Made by a program: the position numbers and the translations under genes
Shown: positions 45,134-56,323 of the stretch, piece by piece
Layout of the letters: every line of letters begins with the position of its first letter
Numbering within the stretch: position 1 is the stretch's first letter
The notes under the pieces: model-generated
Databases searched by the model: none
What the model was told of the DNA's origin: nothing
Seen by the model: only the letters and a program-made list of their open reading frames with translations
Assembly (NCBI RefSeq): GCF_022539505.1
Contig: NC_061514.1
Location: 40,846,869 to 40,910,868, forward strand
Origin: Lolium rigidum
Taxonomy: Eukaryota; Streptophyta; Magnoliopsida; Poales; Poaceae
DNA length: 64,000 bases
Direction: 5' to 3'

Positions 45134-45861
45134 AATCACACGGCAAAGCAGGATATATGTGGAGCTGTAGGTGGGCTACCTATTTGCACCAATAACAAGC
45201 TCTAGCGCTGACCGTAGACAACCAATGATACTCACACAAGGCGATAAATGTGGCAATGCAACTATATGTAGGAAAAAGTTGCAATGCACTAGAGAGACGC
45301 TAGCAAAGCTCAACGAGACAGGCACAAGATTGCTCAACTACGGGTGCAGTAAAGTAAACTTAGGCCTTCACTTGATTCTTCTAGAACTTCACTTTTCTTT
45401 TTGGATTTTCTATTTCGTATACACACAGCTATGTAGCTCTTTTTGCTTTTTTTATGACTCAACTCCTTGATAACACGGCCAACAGATAATGCAAAGCACC
45501 AAAACCCTAATGAGCAGCCTGTCGAGCGGTAAAATTAGTCTCTTCTGGGGAAGTTCCTAGTCACTTATATCGAAAGGCTGTAGCTATGGTTTGTACAACA
45601 CACTGTATGCTATGTGGACTCGGCGTAACAAAAACTGAGATAATAGTAGAGACTCAAACCTTAACAACTAGATGGAAGAAAAAGATACGCAAAAACAACT
45701 ACGAAAAACAACTAAAACTCGAAATTAGTGCAATCTAAGGCTATGGCAAACCCTAACCCTAACATTTTATGGCTTTTTTCTGGATAGGAAACACTCACAA
45801 CTCAACTATGGGGTGGATTGTGGATGGCTTACCGAGGAAACGCTGAAATCTGATACCAAGA
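45134..45861 (-). other. CRM internal A leader with primer-binding site
   Basis: The untranslated leader between LTR2 and gag (split by copia-2; the part nearest gag is 39,692-39,869). On the minus strand TGGTATCAGA (45849-45858) lies three bases from the LTR2 end and matches initiator tRNA-Met at ten positions. No coding pattern is seen. Confidence 0.75.
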
Positions 45862-46930
45862 TGATAAGCGGTGGCCCGATCTTCTCAGTAAGCAATGGTG
45901 GTGATGATGATCACGGGGTGATTGCAGCGGAGGTAACTTGATGAACTGGATGATAACTTGTATGACGCAACGAGATCTCTCGATTGGTCCCTGTCGCCAA
46001 TGTAACAGCTCTCAACCCTGCAAGATATTCGCAATTCCACACACTTGCGCACGTAGCCGCCGACCACGAAGCGGTAAGTTGCAACCGTCTAATTCCCAAT
46101 GGAACAACAGATTACACAAGACTTTCAGATCTACACAATATCAAGCAATATGGTGTAGGAAATTCAATAGTTTTGCAGAGCAAACAACTAAGAACTAGGG
46201 TTTATCTTAAACGTGGTCTAAAGCAGCTAGGGGGCGTCCTGGGCACTTATATAGGCGTCCGGGACGACCTCAGGTCAAAAAGATACAAAAATAACCGACC
46301 CAGAATAGATCTGGTCGAGACAGACTCGGACACGGCCGGTCTAGGGGCAGGTCGACCGGGCCTGGGACCGGCCGGTCCGGTTTGGACCGGGCCTGGCGCC
46401 GGGTGGCGACCGGATGGAACGTCCAGGTTTACTCGATACGCCCTGGTTGGCACAAGCGTGGAACCCGGTTTGGACCAGGCGGATCCGGCGTGGGAGCCAG
46501 CCGACCGGGTATGGGACCGGGTGGCCCGGCGGCACGGCCGGTTGGACCGGCCCTGGCGCCGACCTCCTGAACTTCATCTCCTCCTCTCGCGCATGCCTCC
46601 CGCTCCTCCCTCGCGCGTCCATGGGATGTCTTCAGGTCCAGCTCCATGTCCATCTTCACATCCATCGTCTTGTCCAGCTGCTCCTCTCCTCCTCGTGCGA
46701 TGCTTGTCTCCTCTTCATACCTGATGATACATAAGTAACAGGACTTAGGCAGTATAAAGTTCTCATCAATCAAAGTATTGTTTAGGAACAAGTTCACATG
46801 TTGTTTAAGTAGCTTCGCACGAGGCCTTGTAATAGGTCCAATCCGAACTTCATTGGACTTGAGCTTCACAGCAAGTTCATCTTCATTTGGTAATGACGGA
46901 GGTAGTAGTGTGGTAGGGATGTCCTCATCA
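45862..46930 (-). repeat. LTR2 of the CRM locus (shared middle LTR)
   Basis: 1,069 bp. It has a polypurine tract on its upstream side (from region B, 46931-46942) and a primer-binding site on its downstream side (region A). It is therefore both the 3' LTR of B and the 5' LTR of A, as in a tandem formed by LTR recombination. Confidence 0.9.
46429..46930 (-). other. Reading frame for a CRM-type pol tail inside LTR2
   Basis: From the first bases of the LTR the minus strand stays open for about 165 codons: [20 protein letters not shown], then the basic GPITRPRAKLLKQHVNLFL, then NTLIDENFILPKS, and an acidic/basic repeat-like end before a Gly/Pro-rich stretch. CRM elements are known to lack a chromodomain and to encode a C-terminal CR motif region overlapping the LTR; this looks equivalent. 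It is one base out of frame with the pol end ([12 protein letters not shown]), the shift falling in the six-G polypurine tract. The same frame is present in LTR3 and partly in LTR1. Confidence 0.55.
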
Positions 46931-49900
46931 TCTCCCCCCTTCAAAAGGCGTCGACCTCGATGCTCCAAGGTCTTCTCCGTCATATGGTGTCAAATCAGCA
47001 ACATTGAAAGAATTACTGACACCAAACTCATCAAGTGGAAGATCTATCGAGTATGCATTATCGTTGATCTTGGCAAGCACATTGTAAGGACCAACACCAC
47101 GAGGAAGCAACTTGGACTTCCGCAGCTTCGTGAACCTATCCTTGTGAAAATGTACCCAGACCATATCACTAGGCTTGAACAACATCTCCTTGCGATTCTT
47201 GTTCATCCTTGCAGCATTGCTCTTGCCTTTCTTCTCTATCAACTCTTTAGTCTTCACATGAATCTTTCGCACAAAATCAGCCCTCTTGGATGCCTCCATA
47301 TTAACTCTCTCATGTATGGGCAAAGGCAACAAATCAAGTGGAGTAATGGGTTTGAAACCATACACCACCTCAAAAGGACATAGCTCCGTGGTAGAATGTA
47401 CCGCCCTGTTGTAAGCAAACTCCACATGCGGCAAACAATCTTCCCACTCCTTCAGGTTCTTCTTGATCATGGATATCAACAGTTGTGACAATGTTCTATT
47501 CACCACTTCAGTTTGACCATCAGTTTTGGGATGACAAGTAGTACTGAAAAGTAGCTTCGTCCCCAGCTTTCTCCACAACGTCTTCCAGAAGTAGCTCATA
47601 AACTTCACATCACGATCAGAAACAATAGTCTCCGGAGCTCCATGTAGTCGTACAACCTCCCTGAAAAACAGGTTAGCAATATGCGACGCATCGTCGCTTT
47701 TGTGGCAGGCAATAAAATGTGGCATTTTAGAAAATCTGTCCACTACCACAAATATAGAATCGTGGCCTCTTTTAGTACGCGACAAACCCAATACAAAATC
47801 CATACTAATATCCTCCCAAGGTCTAGTAGGTGCCGGTAAAGGAGTATACAAACCGTGAGGCTTCAGCTTGGACTTGGACTTGTTACAAGTAATGCACCTC
47901 TTCACATACCTATCCACATCCCGCCTCATCTTTGGCCAATAAAAGTGGCCAGCTAGCATGAATAGCGTCTTCTCACGCCCAAAGTGACCCATCAAACCTC
48001 CAGCATGTGATTCCTGCAATAAGAGCAAACACACACACGATTCTGGAACACATAGTTTGTTAGCTCTAAACAAAAACCCATCATGTATGTGATATTTTTC
48101 CCATGCTTTACCAATAGCATACAAATCACATAGTACTTCTAATCCAGGAATTTTAACATCAAGTTGAGTTAAAAGCATATTCTTCCTAGATAGAGCATCA
48201 GCAACAATATTATATTTTCCCTTCTTATGCTTAATAATGTAGAGGAAAAGACTCAATGAACTCAACCCACTTAACAAGACGCTTATGCAAAGTAGACTGA
48301 GCTTTCAGGTATTTTAAAGCTTCATGATCAGAATGTATGATAAATTCTTTTGGCCACAAGTAATGTTGCCAAACCTCAAGAACTCTAATTAAAGCATACA
48401 ATTCTTTATCATATATAGGATAGTTTAACTTAGCACCAGACAGTTTCTCATAAAAATATGCAATTGGGCGACCCTCTTGCATCAACACACCACCAATTCC
48501 AATACCACTAGCATCACATTCAATCTAAAATTGCTTATTGAAATCAGGAAGTGCAAGCAACGGTGCAGAAGTTAACAATCTCTTAAGTTCATCAAAAGCA
48601 TGATCTTGGGATGCGCCCCACTCAAAAAGAACACCCTTTTTAGTCTAGTCATTCAAAGGTGCAGCAATAGTACTAAAGTTGGGCACAAATCTTCTATAAA
48701 GCCCATCTAGACCATGAAAACTTCTTACTTGACTCACATTCATGGGAGTAGGCCAATTTTGAATAGCTTCAATTTTAGACACATCTACTTCTACTCCATG
48801 CTGAGAGACAACATAACCCAGAAATATGACCTTATCTTTGCAAAATGTGCACTTCTCAAGATTACGATAGAGTTTATTATCACGCAACACTTGCAAAACA
48901 TGTCGAATATGTATAGTATGATCAGATTCATTCCGGCTGTAGATTAATATATCATCAAAGTACACAACCACAAACTTGCCAATAAATTCACGCAACACAT
49001 GGTTCATCAGTCTCATGAAAGTGCTAGGTGCATTAGTCAAACCAAAAGGCATTACTAACCACTCATATAAACCAAATTTTGTTTTAAAGGCTGTTTTCCA
49101 TTCATCCCCTTATTTCATCCTAATTTGATGATAACCACTACGCAAATCAATCTTAGAGAACACAGCAGCACCACTCAATTCATCTAGCATATCCTCTAAA
49201 CGAGGAATAGGATGACGATATCGAATAGTAATGTTGTTTATCGCTCTACAATCTACGCACATACACCATGTACCATCTTTCTTAGGAACTACAATAACAG
49301 GAATATCACAAGGACTAAGGCTTATGCGGATATAACCTTTGTCGAGTAGCGCTTGTACTTGATTTTGTATCTCCTTTGTTTCTTCGGGGTTCGTTCTATA
49401 TGGTGCCCGATTGGGTAGCGAAGCTACGGGAATCAAGTCAATTTGATGCTCAATACCTCGCAATGGTGGAAGTCCTGCAGGTACCTCATCCGGAAACACG
49501 TCGCCAAATTCATGCAAAACATTAGAAACACCAAGAGGAAGAGGGGTCATGTCGTTAGAAACCAAAACCGTACCCCTGTACAAGAGCACAAGAGGCATGG
49601 CCGTAGGATCCTCACTAAATTCTCTCATGTGTTCTTTGGTGGCTAATGAGACTAAGGAATTCACTCTCTCACTTTTCGTTATATCACTCACGACATTACA
49701 ATTCTCTCGCATATCTAAAGAAGCATCCTCCAAGTTTACTTCAACTTTCTGACGAGATTCATTGACAATTTGCTGTGGTGACATAGGCTGTAAGTTAATT
49801 TTCTTGCCCTTGAACTCCAAGTGATATGTGTTGGCACGGCCATTGTGTTGCACAGAACGGTCATAGAGCCAAGGCCGACCCAATAGTAGGTGACACACTG

Positions 49901-49964
49901 TCATAGGAACTACATCAAAATCAATGGAATCCTTATACGGTCCAATCGCAAATTCCACACACAC
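46931..49964 (-). pseudogene. CRM internal B: protease end, reverse transcriptase, RNase H, integrase
   Basis: Parallel to region A and slightly better preserved. Protease end VCHLLLGRPWLYD; reverse transcriptase [14 protein letters not shown] and [13 protein letters not shown]; RNase [16 protein letters not shown]; integrase from 48,277 open for 449 codons with zinc finger ([18 protein letters not shown]) and all three catalytic residues (MDFVLG, SDRDVKF, GQTEVVN). Lesions: TAA near 49,110 (after GYHQIRMK), plus the two TAG codons shared with A (48645-48647 and 48525-48527). A 39-base in-frame deletion at about 48,117 lies between short repeats. The frame ends [12 protein letters not shown] at LTR2. 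Confidence 0.9.
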
Positions 49965-51503
49965 TTACCTTCGTCTCACCATTGTTGCTCAACCACTGAA
50001 TATAGTATGGATGTGGGTGCGGTAGATACTTCAGCTTCAGCTTGGTATACAACTCCTTGCTTGCTAAATTGCGGCAACTCCCGCCATCAATAATGATCTT
50101 GCAAGCCTTGTCAGGACCAACTAAAGCCTTTGTTTGGAACAAATTGCAGCGCTGAGTAGATGCACTGGGAAACACATTAAGAGCACGCTGAGACACAACT
50201 ATAGTGCGAGCTTCAGACGGATAAGCATCTACACCATCACTGTCATAGTCATCATCTTCTGGAGCATTTGGATCAACCTCATCTCCAGTCTCATACTCAT
50301 TGTCCTCATTGATAATCATGACCTTGCGGTTAGGACAATCCCTTCGAAAGTGACCCTTGCCACCACATGTATGGCAATTCATATCGCGGTTGCGCGCAGT
50401 AGACATGCTAGAACCACTTATACTTACAGCAGATTCGGACTTCTTTGTGTTTTGCACATTGGAGACCGGTTTGCTAGGCGGAGTAGAGTAAGGTGCGGAG
50501 CGCGTAGATGGCGCCGGCGCCGTCGATGGGGGCGCCCGAGGCGTGAAACGCCCAGCTCCCGTAGTACGGCCTTTCACCTTACCTTCGTCAGCCAACTGTG
50601 ATTCAGCTTCTCTTGCATGATGTAGCATTTCATTCATAGTGGTGTAACTGTAATGACGAACAATGCCTTTTATATCATACTTCAAACCATTGAGAAAACG
50701 AGTCATTGTCATCTCAAGGGATTCTTTGACACGGCCACGCTGTATGAGCATCTCCATCTCCATGTAGTATTCATCAACAGTCTTCACACCTTGTCTCAAT
50801 AGGGTCAATTTATCAAATATATTGCGCATGTAATTTGTGGGCACAAAACGCTCGGTCATGGCCGCCTTCATAGCACACCATGTGATAATAGGAGGTTCAC
50901 CATCTTCTTCGTGAGCACTAACATATCGATCCCACCAACGCAATGCATAGCCATGAAATTCAGAAGAAGCAAGCTTGATCTTTCTATCTTCAGTATAATT
51001 ATGTAGGCGCCATAACTTCTCAATTTTCAGCTCCCAAGTGAGGTATTCTTCAACATCAACACCTCCTTCAAACTTGGGTATGGAGAACTTAGGCTTACCC
51101 AATCCATCTTCTTCTTCAAAACCACGACCTGGCCATCGGAGTTCAGCAAACCCACGACCACGGTTACCACGTGCAGCACCACGAGCATTAGGTGCTTCAT
51201 CTGCGGCTTCGTCCTCGTCTTCGTCTTCTTGTTGTTGTAAGTTTGTCAAATTGTCAACAACCAATTGCAACCCTTGAAGACTGCGCTGGATATCCGTCAT
51301 CTGATCTCTCATTGTAGTGACGCGGTCGCACTAGTGGTGTCCAGCTTCTGGGAGATCCCTTCGACCGTCCCCTTAAGCTCATCATCCTGAGCGCGGAATT
51401 CACGTCGCATCTCATTACGAAGAGCCTCATACTCCCACCATGTCATAAGATCAGCAGCATCCTTGTTTTCCTGGTTAACAATTTTGGCATCACTAGCAGA
51501 CAT
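49933..51503 (-). pseudogene. CRM internal B: gag and protease start
   Basis: The ATG at 51503 starts MSASDAKIVNQENKDAADLM. A 2-base insertion near 51,323 shifts the frame; from 51,312 it is open for 459 codons. Gag core as in region A, with an intact zinc knuckle CHTCGGKGHFRRDC and protease motif IIIDGGSCRNLAS. An 8-base deletion near 49,965 (within NGETKV) shifts the frame again just before the CVEFAIGPYKD part. The regular TAG of region A (32,660) is CAG here. Confidence 0.9.
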
Positions 51504-52408
51504 GGTTAGTATGTTAGTGCACTAAATCAAAAATATATGGTGGTACTCTCACAACTCACTCAAAATTGATAAGAAAAGGAAATCTTACCGCTCCAAAGTG
51601 AATTAGTATTGCTTACCACTTGTAGTGACAACTAGTGCACGGATGTAGCGAAGCGAATATCAAGGGTATAAGAACAAATCACACGGCAAAGCAGGATATA
51701 TGTGGGGCTGTAGATGGACTACCTATTTGCACCAATAACAAGCTCTAGCACTGACCGTAGACAATCAATGATACTCACACAAGGCGATAAATGTGGCAAT
51801 GCAACTATATGTAGGAAAAAGTTGCAATGCACTAGAGAGAGGCTAGCAAAGCTCAACGAGACAGGCACAAGATTGCTCAGATACGGGTGCAGTAAAGTAA
51901 ACTTAGGCCTTCACTTGATTCTTCTAGCACTTCACTTTTATTTTTGGATTTTCTATTCCGTATACACGCAGCTATGTAGCTCTTTTTGCTTTTTTTATGA
52001 CTCAACTCCTTGATAACACGGCCAACAGATAATGCAAAGCACCAAAACCCTAATGAGCAGCCTGTCGAGCGGTAAAATTAGTCTCTTCTGGGGAAGTTCC
52101 TAGTCACGTATATCGAAAGGCTGTAGCTATGGTTTGGACAACACACTGTATGCTATGTGGACTCGGAGTAACAAAAATTGAAACTAGATAATAGTAGAGA
52201 CTCAAACCTTAACAACTAGATGGAAGAAAAAGATACGCAAAAACAACTACGAAAAACAACTAAAACTCGAAATTAGTGCAATCTAAGGCTATGGCAAACC
52301 CTAACCCTAACATTTTATGGCTTTTTCTGGATAGGAAACACTCACAACTCAACTATGGGGTGGATTGTGGATGGCTTACCGAGGAAACGCTGAAATCTGA
52401 TACCAAGA
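51504..52408 (-). other. CRM internal B leader with primer-binding site and two empty target sites
   Basis: About 900 untranslated bases between LTR3 and gag. The primer site TGGTATCAGA is at 52396-52405 (minus strand), three bases from the LTR. The uninterrupted AAATCACACGG at 51676-51686 is the empty counterpart of the copia-2 insertion in region A. No protein-like ORF is seen. Confidence 0.75.
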
Positions 52409-53477
52409 TGATAAGGGGTGGCCCGATCTTCTCAGTAAGCAACGGTGGTGAGGATGATCACGGGGTGATTGCAGCGGAGGTAACTTGATGAAGTGGATGA
52501 TAACTTGTATGACGCAACGAGATCTCTCGATTGGTCCCTGTCGCCAATGCAACAACTCTCAACCCTGCAAGATATTCGCAACTCCACACACTTGCATACG
52601 TAGCCGCCGACCACGAAGCGGTAAGTTGCAACCGTCTAATTCCCAATGGAACAACAGATTACACAAGACTTTCAGATCTACACAATATCAAGCAATATGG
52701 TGTAGGAAATTCAATAGTTTTGCAGAGCAAACAACTAAGAACTAGGGTTTATCTTAAACATGGTATAAAGCAGCTAGGGGGCGTCCTGGGCACTTATATA
52801 GGCGTCCGGGACGATCTCAGGTCGAAAATGTACAAAAATAACCGACCCAGAATAGATCTGGTCGAGACAGACTCGGACACGGCCGGTCTGGGGGCCGGTC
52901 GACCGGGCCTGGGACCGGCCGGTCCGGTTTGGACCGGGCCTGGCACCGGGTGGCGACCGGATGGAACGTCCAGGCTTACAGGATACGCCCCGGTTGGCAC
53001 AAGCCTGGAACCCAGTTTGGACCGGGCGGATTCGGCGTGGGAGCCAGCTGACCGGGTATGGGACTGGGTGGCCCGGCGGCACGGCCGGTTGGACCGGCCC
53101 TGGCGCCGACCTCCTGAACTTCATCTCCTCCTCTCGTGCATGCCTCTCACTACTCCCTCGCACGTCCATGGGATGTCTTCAGGTCCAGCTCCATGTCCAG
53201 CTTCACGTCCATCGTCTTGTCTAGCTGCTCCTCTCCTCCTCGTGCGATGCTTGTCTCCTCTTCATATCTGATGATACATAAGTAATAGGACTTATGCAGT
53301 ATAAAGTTCTCATCAATCAAAGTATTGTTTAGAAACAAGTTCACCTGTTGTTTAAGTAGCTTCGCACGAGGCCTTGTAATAGGTCCAACCCGAACTTCAT
53401 TGGACTTGAGCTTCACAGCAGGTTCATGTTCATTTGGTAATGACGTAGGTAGTAGTGTGGTAGGGATGTCCTCATCA
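52409..53477 (-). repeat. LTR3 of the CRM locus (outer 5' LTR)
   Basis: 1,069 bp, followed on the right by caaat (53478-53482) and copia-1 coding sequence. It contains the pol-tail frame, which here happens to be in frame with copia-1 upstream, and the CCGG-rich block (52,875-53,100). Confidence 0.9.
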
Positions 53478-56309
53478 CAAATGATGCCATCAAACAGTCG
53501 GACTGGTTTAATAGGCCGGCGAGTAGGGAGAGCAGGCGGAGGAGCACCATCAGCTGCACAAACGGCAGGAGAGCTCGTGTGCGTGGCAGGTGACCCAGGT
53601 GATAGGTGCGAGGAGGAAGAGCCATCGTCTGCGTGAGCTGACCCATGGGCCGGCGGAGACGGCGTGCAGGGCGGCGAGGTAGTCCCGAGTGGGCTGTCAG
53701 GAGCCCCATTGGCATTGCCTGCATCTTGGTCTGCCTCATGCCCCGCTACGTTCGGGTGATCGTCGTGAGGGGGTGCATGCATGACATGCAACTGGTGATC
53801 GTCGTGGTGTGTCAGAGCCATCGGACCTGAAACATCAGAAGGAACAAAATATCAGTAGCACTTGCCGTATCCGTGCATAAAGGGTTATCACTATCCGGTT
53901 CAGAGAGAAGAAGAGCATCCTCGGTGGGTGGGAATTTGGAAGCTTTGGAAGAGCTATCATGGGAGAAGGGGTAGACGTTCTCGTCTAACACAACATCGCA
54001 AGACACATAAATACGTCCCGTTGATTGATCAACACAACGAAAGCCTCGATGATTAGGGCTGTACCCTAGAAACACATAGGCGGGAGCGAAAACTCAGCTT
54101 GCGGTTGTTGTATGGCCTAAGGTTAGGCTAGCACGCGCACCCAAAGACACGAAGAGAGCCATAGTCGACTTCCGTCTTGACCAGCTTAGTGATGGGAGTG
54201 TGGTTTTGAATGACTCTACTTGGCATGTGGTTGATTAGATAGCAAGCAGTGAGGACGACGTCATCCCAAAACCGAAGAGGTGCAGATGCTTGAGCTAGAA
54301 GAGCTAGAGCTGTTTCGACCAAGTGTCGATGCTTACGCTCAATTGCTCCATTATGTTGGTGAGTATGGGGACATGAGATGCGATGTGTTATGCCAGTGTT
54401 GCTGAAATATGTGTGTAGTTTGTGGTATTCCCCTCCCCAATCAGATTGAACCGAGAGAATTTTAGTACCTAGAGTAAGTTCAACCTGTTTCTGGAATTGA
54501 TAAAAGACATGCTCAACGTCGGATTTATGTTTCAAAAAATACACCCATGTAAACCTACTGAAATCATCGAGGAAACTCACATAATATTTGAACCCGCCAG
54601 CTGATTAAATTGCTGGACCCCATACATCTGGATGAAAAAGTTCTAAATGAAATCTAAACACACGTCTAGAATCTGCATAAGGCAGCTGATGAAGCTTAGC
54701 TTTCTGGCATGCGTCACATACATGCGGCAATGCTTGTTTATTTTGTGTAAAACCTAATTGTTTGACAGAAGGATGGCCTGGACGATAGGTGATGCAGGGT
54801 GTCCGAGACGATGATGCCACAGTTCCTTGGTCGGTGAGATGATGTGAGCTCGCAGGGAGCGTGGTGCTTGGTGAGAATGAAGTGGAGGAACTGGGTACAG
54901 GCCATCTTGCGATATACCTTGAAGCAGAGTTGCCCTTGTGGTGAGGTCCTTGGCAAAAAAGGATTGAGGATGAAGTTCAATAAAACAGTTATTGTCATTG
55001 GCAAGGGTTACTGGTTGATAGCAAATTTTTACTGATATAGGATCATGCAAAACATTTGTCAATCTAAGAGGACGGGATGAACCGGATAAACTAGATTCCC
55101 TAATATGCAAGATAGGGATGTGCGTACCATTTGCAACTTGGATCTGTTCGTTGCCCTTGTAGTTCTCGTGAATGTGGAGTCGTTCCATGTCGTTCGTCAT
55201 ATGGTCGGTGGCGCCAGAGTCCATGTACCAGTTGGGGTCGCTGGTGTAGCCTTCATTGGCGTTTAGTAGTTGGCCATCCGGTTGGAGGTTTTTGGCTAGA
55301 TCACGTGATTGAACCGTGAGTAGCACCTCAGGGCGTCATGGCCAGAGGTGCCACAAAACTGGCACGCTGACTTGCCGCCGCCGCGTCCACGCCCTCCTCC
55401 CTGAGCGTTGCCGTCACGCCCTGGGTTGTCGCCACGGCCGCCGCCATGGACACCGTTGTAGCCTCCGTTGTTGTAGCCGCTGCTGTTGTAGCCGCCACCG
55501 TTATAGCCGCCATATCGGCCTCCACCATTGCCGTGGCCTCCGTCGCCACGGCCATGCCCGCCTCCGCCACGCTGGAAATTCCCGCGTCCGCCGCCGCACC
55601 AGGCGTTGTTGGCGGAGTGCTGGAACGGCGCATCATTGTGGCCGTTCGACGTGCGGCCGCCGGTCGGCGCCTCGTACGCGGTCAAGTGCCCGTGCAAGTC
55701 ACTCAACGTGAAGTCGTCCTTGGTGGCGATCACAGTCATCGACGTAGTGAAGTTTTCATGATCTTCGCCCAGACCAGCTAGGATGTAGGAGACAATCTCT
55801 TCGTCGTCGAGTGGATTGCCGATCGTTGCCATCGTGTCGGCGATTTTCTTGGTGTGGTGGAAGTAGGCGGACATCGTCGTGTCCCTCCTCTTCGGCTTCA
55901 CTAGTGCGGTGCGAAGCTGCACAATCCGCGCTTTGGACCTGGACGCAAAGGTCCGGTCTAGAGCCTCCCAGACCTACGCCGACATCGTGAGAAGCTGGAC
56001 GTGGCCGAGCACATCAGGTGTGAGGGAGGTGAGTAGTCTGCTGAGGACCTGCTGGTCCTGCTTGCGCCAGGCTGCGTACTCCGGGTTGTCGACCTGGTTG
56101 GAGCTCCCGACAGCGGCAGGAACACGCTTAGGTGGAGCCGCGTTGGAGCCATCGACGAAGCCAAAAAGGTCGTTGCCGTGGAGGGATGGCAGGGCCTGAG
56201 CCTTCCAGAGCAGGTAGTTCTCCTGGTCAAGCTTGATGGAGATGGCGGCGGCGCTCAACGTGGCCGCGATGTTGATCGGAGCTGGTCACGACGAGGTGTT
56301 TGGAGCCAT
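53478..56309 (-). pseudogene. copia-1 gag, protease and integrase
   Basis: Gag starts at ATG 56309 and has a TGA at codon 8. It continues with LDQENYLLWKAQALPSLHG and KARIVQLRTALVK, then a Gly/Asn-rich region and the zinc knuckle CQFCGTSGHDALRC. Protease: PNWYMDSGATDHMT. Integrase: LWHHRLGHPASP, CDACQKAKLHQLP, HPDVWGP, LSVQSDWGGEYHKL, HNGAIERKHRHLVE, giving a complete D-D-E set. Then FLGYSPNHRGFRC and a Ser/Pro-rich linker ending RRPIKPVRLFDGII at the CRM insertion. Other lesions: TAG near 55,975, TAA near 54,604 and frameshifts near 54,800 and 54,100. Confidence 0.88.
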
Positions 56310-56310
56310 G

Positions 56311-56322
56311 GCTCTGATACCA
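56311..56322 (-). other. Primer-binding site of copia-1
   Basis: The minus strand reads TGGTATCAGAGC, the standard initiator tRNA-Met primer site, one base from the 5' LTR. Confidence 0.88.
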
Positions 56323-56323
56323 T

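Larger units (their letters stand above)
27194..53477 (-). mobile_element. CRM-type gypsy locus with three LTRs and two internal regions
   Basis: On the minus strand the order is LTR3 (53,477-52,409), internal B (52,408-46,931), LTR2 (46,930-45,862), internal A (45,861-28,262, with two later insertions) and LTR1 (28,261-27,194). All LTRs start TGATGAGGACATCC and end CTTATCA. The outer flanks are caaac (27189-27193) and caaat (53478-53482), a target duplication with one mismatch, and copia-1 coding joins across it. There is no target duplication around LTR2. The LTR start and a pol tail running into the LTR without a chromodomain point to the CRM lineage of chromoviruses. Confidence 0.85.

Noticed and set aside
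45748..45763. Telomere-like AAACCCTAACCCTAAC (also 52296-52311)
   Set aside because: Only about two units, in the CRM leader of both internal copies; far too short for interstitial telomeric DNA.
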